The position numbers and the translations under genes are program-made. 5,641 nt of DNA from Alphaproteobacteria bacterium (GTDB lineage: Bacteria > Pseudomonadota > Alphaproteobacteria > Rickettsiales > UBA8987). The notes beneath the pieces were generated by a model that saw only the letters and a program-made list of their open reading frames with translations, did no database searches and was not told the DNA's origin. Location: positions 1-5,641 of the forward strand of contig JAHFPR010000139.1 of NCBI GenBank assembly GCA_023269645.1, given 5' to 3'. Positions 1 to 4,390 of the stretch are shown one piece after another (positions within the stretch are counted from its first letter, which is position 1; each line of letters begins with the position of its first letter).

Positions 1-217
1 CAATCCTCGCGCGCTGGCCTGCCTCCAGATACATCCCGATGCCCGGCATATAATCGCGGTAACGCTCACCGGGCTGAAGGGTCACCGCCCACTGTTTGCC
101 CATCGAATCGAAATACACCGTCACGGGCGCATCCTCGGCGTTGCGCAGCACCACCGCATGGGCGGTGGCTGCCGCAAAACAGGAAAAAATACACAGGGCG
201 CAAAATATTCGTTTCAT
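1..217 (-). CDS. Small exported protein of unknown function (3' end outside window)
   Basis: An open frame on the minus strand starts at ATG 217-215 and reaches the window edge without a stop, giving 72 visible residues. The start is supported by an AGGAG Shine-Dalgarno (complement of 224-228) six bases upstream. The protein opens MKRIFCALCIFSCFAAATAHA: a basic n-region, a hydrophobic core and an A-x-A type cleavage site after residue 21, so it is probably a Sec signal peptide and the mature protein periplasmic or secreted. Cys13 follows I-F-S, a poor lipobox, so a lipoprotein is less likely. The mature part (starting VVLRNAEDAPVTVYF, later LQPGERYRDYMPG) alternates hydrophobic residues like a beta-strand domain. 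I do not recognise the family. It is transcribed divergently from tpiA. The frame is confident; the function is unknown. Confidence 0.72.
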   Translation of the reverse strand, partial: MKRIFCALCIFSCFAAATAHAVVLRNAEDAPVTVYFDSMGKQWAVTLQPGERYRDYMPGIGMYLEAGQRARI

Positions 218-223
218 GGCGAA

Positions 224-228
224 CTCCT
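224..228 (-). promoter_or_regulatory. Shine-Dalgarno of the exported-protein gene
   Basis: The plus strand reads CTCCT, so the minus strand reads AGGAG, six bases before the ATG at 217. This fixes the start of the leftmost gene and supports it as a real gene although it is cut by the window edge. Confidence 0.65.
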
Positions 229-248
229 GTTGAGGAAGCCGCTACTAA

Positions 249-254
249 ACTATA
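249..254 (-). promoter_or_regulatory. Possible -10 box for the exported-protein gene
   Basis: The minus strand reads TATAGT here, about 30 bases before the ATG at 217, a good match to a sigma-70 -10 hexamer. I see no convincing -35 hexamer at 16-18 bp spacing, so this is only a candidate. Confidence 0.25.
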
Positions 255-315
255 ACCAGTGGATAATTGCAACGGGGCATGGTATGAAATTCCCCGAAAT
301 GCAAGGGAGCCAGAA

Positions 316-321
316 ACGCAA
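316..321. repeat. Left target-site duplication, ACGCAA
   Basis: ACGCAA lies directly against the outer end of the left terminal inverted repeat of the 322-479 element and is repeated exactly at 480-485 against the right end. With the next three bases (GGG) the direct match is nine long, so the duplication could be scored as 6 to 9 bp. This is the classical footprint of transposition. Confidence 0.7.
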
Positions 322-345
322 GGGCATTGTCTAATAAAGATAGAT
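322..345 (+). repeat. Left terminal inverted repeat
   Basis: Begins GGGCATTGTCTAATAAAG. It matches the reverse complement of 456-479 at 23 of 24 positions, the single difference being A340. Confidence 0.8.
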
Positions 346-380
346 ACACTGCACTGTCACCCCGTCTTTATGACGGGGTC

Positions 381-411
381 TGCCAGGGATTGCTGAAAGC
401 AATCCCTGGCA
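381..411 (+). repeat. Perfect 14-bp stem-loop inside the MITE-like element
   Basis: TGCCAGGGATTGCT (381-394) pairs without mismatch with 398-411 around a three-base GAA loop. It is the strongest of the three internal hairpins. No T-run follows it, so it does not look like an intrinsic terminator. In RNA it would be a very stable structure in the tpiA leader. Confidence 0.75.
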
Positions 412-455
412 TTGCGCCGGATGCCGTGACAGGCACGGCATGACAAGGTGAGAAA

Positions 456-479
456 ATCTACCTTTATTAGACAATGCCC
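456..479 (-). repeat. Right terminal inverted repeat
   Basis: Inverted copy of 322-345 with one mismatch. It ends ...ACAATGCCC and contains an ATG (474-476) in frame with tpiA. No Shine-Dalgarno precedes that ATG, so I do not take it as the tpiA start. Confidence 0.8.
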
Positions 480-485
480 ACGCAA
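480..485. repeat. Right target-site duplication, ACGCAA
   Basis: Exact copy of 316-321, abutting the right inverted repeat. Its last bases run into the tpiA Shine-Dalgarno (AAGGGAG, 484-490), so the insertion point was at the edge of the ribosome binding site. Confidence 0.7.
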
Positions 486-490
486 GGGAG
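484..490 (+). promoter_or_regulatory. tpiA Shine-Dalgarno, decides the start
   Basis: AAGGGAG lies seven bases before the ATG at 498 and four before the ATG at 495. The spacing favours 498, with 495 possible. It argues against the more upstream in-frame ATG at 474, which falls before this site and inside the inserted element. Confidence 0.6.
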
Positions 491-497
491 AATAATG

Positions 498-1289
498 ATG
501 CCGGAATATCCGAAGCCTGGGCGGAAGCTCGTGGTCGCCAACTGGAAGATGAACGGGCTGACCAGGGAAAGCCGCGAGCTTATCACCCAGATCACGCTCA
601 ATAAAATGGCACTGGATACCATCGTCATCTGCCCGCCTTACACGGCACTCTGGCAGGTGGGGAACGCGCTTTCCGGAACGCGGATACACCTTGGCGCGCA
701 GGATTGCCATCAGGAAAAATGCGGCGCGTTCACCGGGGATGTCAGCGCGCGGATGCTGAAGGATCAGGGCTGTGGGTTCGTGATCCTCGGCCACAGCGAG
801 CGCCGCCGCCATCACCACGAAACAGATACGCTGATCGAAAAGAAAACCCGCGCGGCCTGGGCGGAGGAACTGCGTGTAGTGCTGTGCGTCGGCGAAACGG
901 AGAAGCAGCGGGCGGAGGGGCGCACGCTCGCCGTCATCGAGGATCAGCTTCGCCATTCCGTGCCCGCCAGCGCAACGGCACAAACCACCGTTATTGCCTA
1001 TGAGCCGGTATGGGCGATTGGAACCGGGAACACCGCCACGGTGCAGGACATCGCAGAGGTGCACAGCTTCATCAACCACCTGGTTAAGAAGCACTGGCCG
1101 AAATGGGGCGCGATGGCCAATCCGCTGTATGGCGGCTCGGTGAAGGCGGCGAACGCGGCCTCCATCCTCTCCATCCCGGAGGTGGGCGGTGTGCTGGTCG
1201 GAAGTGCCAGCCTCGATTACGAGGAGTTCAAAGGCATCGTGGAAGCCACGGCACTGGAGGAATGCCTCCCTGCAGGAGATGGTGCATGA
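498..1289 (+). CDS. tpiA: Triosephosphate isomerase
   Basis: Cytoplasmic glycolytic and gluconeogenic enzyme that interconverts dihydroxyacetone phosphate and glyceraldehyde 3-phosphate. Taking the ATG at 498 gives 263 residues, near the bacterial norm of about 250. The TIM-barrel signature set is complete: NWKMNG with Asn15 and Lys17 near the N terminus, the catalytic His99 in ILGHSERR, the catalytic base Glu169 in AYEPVWAIGTG including flexible loop 6, and the phosphate-binding YGGSV (211-215) and GVLVGSASL near the end. The stretch after HSERR is unusually His-rich (HHHETD) but keeps the family's pattern. Alternative starts are 495 (one residue longer) and 474 (eight residues longer, inside the insertion's inverted repeat, no Shine-Dalgarno). 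The stop overlaps the next gene by four bases, implying translational coupling. I see no convincing promoter; the upstream region is occupied by the MITE-like element. Confidence 0.95.
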   Translation: MPEYPKPGRKLVVANWKMNGLTRESRELITQITLNKMALDTIVICPPYTALWQVGNALSGTRIHLGAQDCHQEKCGAFTGDVSARMLKDQGCGFVILGHSERRRHHHETDTLIEKKTRAAWAEELRVVLCVGETEKQRAEGRTLAVIEDQLRHSVPASATAQTTVIAYEPVWAIGTGNTATVQDIAEVHSFINHLVKKHWPKWGAMANPLYGGSVKAANAASILSIPEVGGVLVGSASLDYEEFKGIVEATALEECLPAGDGA

Positions 1290-1792
1290 CCCAACCCCTC
1301 CTCATTCTCGGAAGTTCGTCGGATAAGGGGCTGGGGCACACGGTGGTGGAGGCGGTGCTGGGTGCGCGCGCGCCGGAAACCATAGATTTGCAGGCGAAAA
1401 CCATCGGCTATTACGATTATGGCCGGGAAAACATGGCGGATGATTTCATCAAAGTGGCAGAGCGCATGGCGGCGGCGGATTCCATCGTGTTCGCCACGCC
1501 AGTTTACTGGTACAGCATGAGTGCCCAGATGAAAACCCTGTTCGACCGCTTCACCGATCTCATCACCCTCCGCAAGGATTTGGGTCGGAAATTCAAGGGG
1601 AAACGCTGTTTCGTGCTAGCGTGGGGGAACGATGCGGAGCTTCCCGCCGGTTTTGACGTGCCGTTTTCCTCCACCGCCGCCTATTTCGACATGGCATATG
1701 GCGGATGTTTTTACTATTGCACCGGAGCCAAGGCGGATGTAGAAAGGCGCAGCCGCGAGGCCGTGGCCTTTGGCCGGGCTATCGCCTTTTAG
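1286..1792 (+). CDS. Flavodoxin-fold NAD(P)H-dependent oxidoreductase (FMN reductase type)
   Basis: A 168-residue probable cytoplasmic flavoprotein. The N terminus MTQPLLILGSSSDKG is a first beta strand followed by a Gly/Ser phosphate-binding loop (residues 9-15). Residues 66-88 (from DSIVFATPVYWYSMSAQMKT to FDRF) are the hallmark of NADPH-dependent FMN reductases and flavodoxin-like quinone reductases, where the P-V-Y-W/Y loop contacts the flavin ring. A third strand, CFVLAWGND, leads to the C-terminal half. It probably transfers electrons from NAD(P)H through bound FMN to quinones, nitro compounds or free flavin; the real substrate cannot be read from sequence. The start at 1286 overlaps the tpiA stop (ATGA) and has AGGAG at 1274-1278, seven bases upstream. 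The frame is open further upstream, but that is only a tpiA shadow. A redox gene between tpiA and secG is not part of the usual cluster. Confidence 0.85.
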   Translation: MTQPLLILGSSSDKGLGHTVVEAVLGARAPETIDLQAKTIGYYDYGRENMADDFIKVAERMAAADSIVFATPVYWYSMSAQMKTLFDRFTDLITLRKDLGRKFKGKRCFVLAWGNDAELPAGFDVPFSSTAAYFDMAYGGCFYYCTGAKADVERRSREAVAFGRAIAF

Positions 1793-1855
1793 ATGATGGA
1801 TGATAGATAATGGATGATGGAAAGCACATTCATCCATTATCTATCATCCGTCATC
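1792..1855 (+). repeat. Long perfect hairpin built of GATGATGGAT-like units
   Basis: A 20-bp perfect stem (1798-1817 with 1830-1849) surrounds a 12-base loop and extends to about 26 bp (1792-1817/1830-1855) with one G-U pair. The left arm starts on the last base of the oxidoreductase stop codon and fills most of the gap before secG. Both arms are composed of short variants of GATGATGGAT/GATAGATAAT, and a further inverted unit follows at 1860-1870. The stem is AT-rich and no T-run follows it, so it is a poor intrinsic terminator. It may protect mRNA ends, attenuate expression between the genes, or be a copy of a dispersed repeat. Confidence 0.75.
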
Positions 1856-1887
1856 CATAATCCATCATCCTTATTTGAGAAAAAAGC

Positions 1888-2514
1888 GTGGAAGCATTAC
1901 TCGTCGTACAGGTTATCATTGTCGTGTGCATGGTGGGCATCATCCTGCTGCAGAAAAGCAGCGCGGAGGGCTTCACCGGCGGAAGCAGCAGCAATTCCGG
2001 CTCGTTCATGACAGGCCGCGCGGCGGGAAATTTTCTCACGCGCGTCACCACCTTCCTGGCGGCGGCGTTCCTCATCAACAGCCTGGTGCTGGCGTATCTT
2101 TCCGCGCATTCGGATAAATCCGGCTCCCTCATCGGCGGTTCCGAGCCGGTGGCCGCCGCCCCGAAAGACTCTGCTGTTCCGAAAGACGCTGGCGGGAAGG
2201 ATAAAGCCGCGCCCGCCTCCGGCGAGGTAAAAGAAAAACCGGCGGCGAAACCGGAAGAAAAGATAGAAGAGAAATCCGTGCCCGCAGCTACAGCACCTGT
2301 AGTTCCCGCCGGGGATGCGCCGGTCAGCCAGAAGCCCGCGCCCGCGTCCAGACCCGCAAATGATAACGCGCCTGCCGCTGCGGTGAAATCTCCCGCAAAA
2401 ACATCTGCGAAGGGCAAGACGCAGGATAAAGCCGTGAAGTCCGAAAAACCTGCTTCCGCAAAACCGGATGCGCCGGATGCTCCTGCTACGCCACCCGTAC
2501 CTTCCGGGGAATAG
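1888..2514 (+). CDS. secG: SecG, Sec translocase subunit with extended tail
   Basis: Small inner-membrane subunit of the SecYEG channel that assists SecA-driven protein export. The start is GTG at 1888; a weak GAGA (1877-1880) lies seven bases upstream, and the protein begins at once with TM helix 1 (about 3-22, rich in Val/Ile). The cytoplasmic loop carries the family pattern GFTGGSSSNS...FMTGRAAGNFLTR (28-52), followed by TM helix 2 (about 50-71). Residues 73-208 are a long low-complexity tail dominated by Ala, Pro, Lys and Glu, with several KPA/AKP motifs. Total length is 208 residues, against about 110 in E. coli and often 100-150 elsewhere. From the known SecG topology (both termini out) the tail should be periplasmic. 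It lies directly upstream of pyrG with only three bases between stop and next ATG. The family call is firm; any tail function is speculative. Confidence 0.9.
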   Translation: MEALLVVQVIIVVCMVGIILLQKSSAEGFTGGSSSNSGSFMTGRAAGNFLTRVTTFLAAAFLINSLVLAYLSAHSDKSGSLIGGSEPVAAAPKDSAVPKDAGGKDKAAPASGEVKEKPAAKPEEKIEEKSVPAATAPVVPAGDAPVSQKPAPASRPANDNAPAAAVKSPAKTSAKGKTQDKAVKSEKPASAKPDAPDAPATPPVPSGE

Positions 2515-2517
2515 GCG

Positions 2518-4154
2518 ATGACGGGGGGGCAAACGACACCGCGGTTTATCTTTATCACCGGCGGAGTGGTGTCCTCGCTGGGCAAGGGGCTGGCATCGGC
2601 GAGCCTCGGCGCGCTGCTCAGGCACGGGGATACAGCGTCCGGCTGCGCAAGCTCGATCCCTACCTCAACGTGGATCCCGGCACGATGAACCCCATCCAGC
2701 ACGGCGAAGTGTTCGTGACGGAGGAGGGCGCGGAAACTGATCTCGACCTCGGCCATTATGAACGCTTCACCGGCGTGAACGCGCGCCGCAGCGATAACGT
2801 CACCTCCGGGCGCATTTATTCCGACCTCATCGCCAAGGAGCGTCACGGCGATTATCTGGGGCGCACGGTGCAGGTGATTCCGCACGTCACCAACCTCATC
2901 AAGCAGTTCATCCTGAACGATACGGGCGATACGGATTTCGTGCTGTGCGAGATTGGCGGCACGGTGGGGGATATTGAAGGCCTGCCGTTTTTCGAGGCGA
3001 TCCGCCAGCTCGGCCATCACGAACTGCGCGGGCGTTCGGTGTTCGTGCATCTGACCCTCGTGCCTTACCTCGCAGCGGCGAAGGAGCTGAAAACCAAGCC
3101 CACCCAGCATTCCGTGAAGGAGCTGCGCAGCATCGGCATCCAGCCGCACATCCTGCTCTGCCGCTGCGAGCGGCCTATCCCCGCTTCCGAGCGCAAGAAA
3201 ATCGCGCTGTTCTGCAACCTGGACGAGGACGCGGTGATCGAGGCGCGTGATACCGATACCATCTACCGCGTGCCCATCAATTACCACAAGGAAGGGCTGG
3301 ACGCGCAGGTGCTTAAATGCTTCGGCCTGCCGCACGAGGATGAGGTGGATCTTGCTCCGTGGCGCGCCGTGGTGGATGCGGTGACGAAGCCGAAGGGGGA
3401 AGTCACCATCGCGGTGGTGGGCAAATACGTGACGCTGACGGATGCCTACAAATCCCTCATTGAATCGCTGGATCACGCGGGCATCGCTAACCGGGTGAAG
3501 GTGAACATCAAATGGGTGAATTCGCGGCATCTTGACCGCGAAAAAGCGGAAGAAGAACTGGGAGATGTGGCGGGCATCCTCGTGCCGGGCGGGTTCGGCT
3601 CCGGCGGCGCGGAAGGGAAAATCGAGGCCATCCGCTACGCGCGCGAAAACCGCGTCCCCTATTTCGGCATCTGCTTCGGGATGCAAATGGCGGTGATCGA
3701 AACCGCGCGCAATGTTGCAGGCATCGCGGACGCAAGCTCCAGCGAATTCGGGGAGTGCCACAATCCGCTCGTCGGCCTGATGACGGAGTGGGAGAGTTCT
3801 CGTGGCCGGGAGCTGCGCAGCACCTCCAGCGACAAGGGCGGCACGATGCGCCTCGGCGCGTATCTCTGCACACTGGTGAAGGGCACGAAAGCCGCGAAGA
3901 TGTACGGCGAGCAGGAAATCTCCGAGCGCCACCGCCACCGCTACGAGGTGAACATCCATTATAAGGCGCAGCTCGAAAAAGCCGGGATGGTGTTTTCGGG
4001 ATTATCGCCCGACGGTGTGCTTCCGGAAATCGTGGAACTTAAGGATCATCCCTGGTTCATCGGTGTGCAATTCCACCCGGAGTTCAAATCCCGCCCCTTC
4101 GCCCCGCATCCGCTGTTCCAGGGTTTTGTTGCGGCGGCGGTGAAAAAGGGATGA
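2518..4154 (+). CDS. pyrG: CTP synthase, interrupted by a one-base frameshift near 2619
   Basis: CTP synthase makes CTP from UTP, ATP and glutamine, the last step of de novo pyrimidine nucleotide synthesis, in the cytoplasm. From ATG 2518 the frame encodes residues 1-34, including the P-loop-like GGVVSSLGKG (15-24), then goes out of frame after ...LGALL. The enzyme resumes in the -1 frame at QARGYSVRLRKLDPYLNVDPGTM and continues unbroken to TGA 4152-4154. Adding one base at about 2619 (CTC-AG to CTC-CAG) restores exactly 545 residues, the same length as the E. coli enzyme. Numbering the repaired protein, the synthetase domain has AETDLDLGHYERF and EIGGTVGDIE (Mg/nucleotide sites), and the class I glutaminase domain has PGGFG, nucleophile Cys386 in GICFGMQ, and His520/Glu522 in QFHPEF. 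Without repair, a GTG at 2670 could start a 494-residue protein lacking the P-loop. It starts three bases after secG, so it is probably co-transcribed. Confidence 0.88.
2523..2529 (+). repeat. G7 homopolymer in codons 2-4 of pyrG
   Basis: Seven consecutive G residues begin five bases after the A of the pyrG ATG. Such tracts are prone to replication slippage and sequencing error. It is not the site of the frameshift, because the conserved P-loop downstream of it is in frame with the ATG. Confidence 0.85.
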
Positions 4155-4162
4155 TGGATGAT
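4150..4162 (+). repeat. Second copy of the GATGATGGATGAT motif at the pyrG stop
   Basis: Exactly the same 13 bases as 1792-1804. Here they span the pyrG stop codon (4152-4154); there they begin on the last base of the oxidoreductase stop codon. No matching inverted arm follows, so it is a solitary half of the 1792-1855 hairpin unit. Confidence 0.6.
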
Positions 4163-4269
4163 CAGAGTAAAGAGCCTTCCGGTCATCCAGCAACAACCCG
4201 GCCAGAAGTTGCGGCCTCGCGGCTGCACCGATGCGCTGCACCGCCACCCCATTTCCAACCCGCTCACCC

Positions 4270-4286
4270 GCCCGCTCCGCACGGGC
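4270..4286 (+). terminator. Weak candidate terminator downstream of pyrG
   Basis: GCCCG (4270-4274) and CGGGC (4282-4286) form a 5-bp GC stem around a 7-base loop, followed by TTATCAATAACTTCTT, which is T-rich but not a clean T-run. It is the best stem I see between pyrG and the tRNA. The rest of 4155-4407 holds no gene I can support. Confidence 0.25.
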
Positions 4287-4361
4287 TTATCAATAACTTC
4301 TTGCGCTTTGGCGGAATTTCCGTATGCTGCCGTTCCTTTTGTGTGGCTTGAATCTTGAGTC

Positions 4362-4390
4362 TTGTGGGTTTTCACGGAACTCCATATTCA
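4362..4390 (+). promoter_or_regulatory. Candidate sigma-70 promoter of tRNA-Ser
   Basis: TTGTGG (4362-4367) and TATTCA (4385-4390) are separated by 17 bases and would start transcription about ten bases before the mature tRNA. The -10 is imperfect. Position and spacing fit, but the sequence match is moderate. Confidence 0.35.

Larger units (their letters stand above)
322..479. mobile_element. MITE-like non-coding element with TIRs and target duplication
   Basis: This 158-bp segment is bounded by 24-bp inverted repeats (322-345 and 456-479) with one mismatch (A340 against C461), and flanked by exact 6-bp direct repeats. It has no plausible gene of its own. The interior is almost entirely palindromic: a 7-bp stem (360-366/372-378), a 14-bp perfect stem with a GAA loop (381-394/398-411) and an 8-bp stem (421-428/434-441). 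All three are enclosed by TGTCA/TGACA (355-359/441-445). The TIRs and duplication show an insertion mobilised in trans by a transposase encoded elsewhere; I cannot assign an IS family. It lies between any tpiA promoter and the tpiA Shine-Dalgarno, so it is probably transcribed as a structured 5' leader. The boundaries are confident; the family is unknown. Confidence 0.75.

Noticed and set aside
66..272. A 68-codon minus-strand frame starting upstream of the exported-protein gene
   Set aside because: Different frame from the signal-peptide protein starting at 217, with no ribosome binding site. Its protein lacks any pattern, whereas the 217 frame has AGGAG, a signal peptide and an open end.
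322..479. The inverted-repeat region as a riboswitch or ribosomal-protein-style leader
   Set aside because: The terminal repeats and exact flanking duplication explain the structure better as an insertion, and I recognise no conserved riboswitch core.
357..1094. A 245-codon minus-strand frame opposite tpiA
   Set aside because: Shadow of tpiA; it also runs into the MITE-like element and shows no family motifs.
1792..1855. Hairpin as an intrinsic terminator
   Set aside because: The stem is long but AT-rich and is followed by CCATAATCC instead of a T-run, so it does not meet the usual criteria.
2605..2625. Programmed -1 ribosomal frameshift in pyrG
   Set aside because: The direction would be correct, but there is no X-XXY-YYZ slippery heptamer at the junction (GCTGCTCAGG), no obvious stimulatory structure, and no precedent I know of for this in pyrG. 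A one-base deletion or sequencing error is simpler.
1851..3959. A 702-codon open frame on the minus strand
   Set aside because: It lies antisense to secG and pyrG, both clearly identified by motifs. It reads as His/Arg/Ala-rich sequence with no recognisable domain, typical of the shadow frame in GC-rich coding DNA.
4151..4358. Two overlapping 66-codon plus-strand frames between pyrG and tRNA-Ser
   Set aside because: Both start within the repeat motif at the pyrG stop, lack a Shine-Dalgarno of their own and encode Pro/His/Arg-rich sequence without features. I treat the stretch as non-coding.
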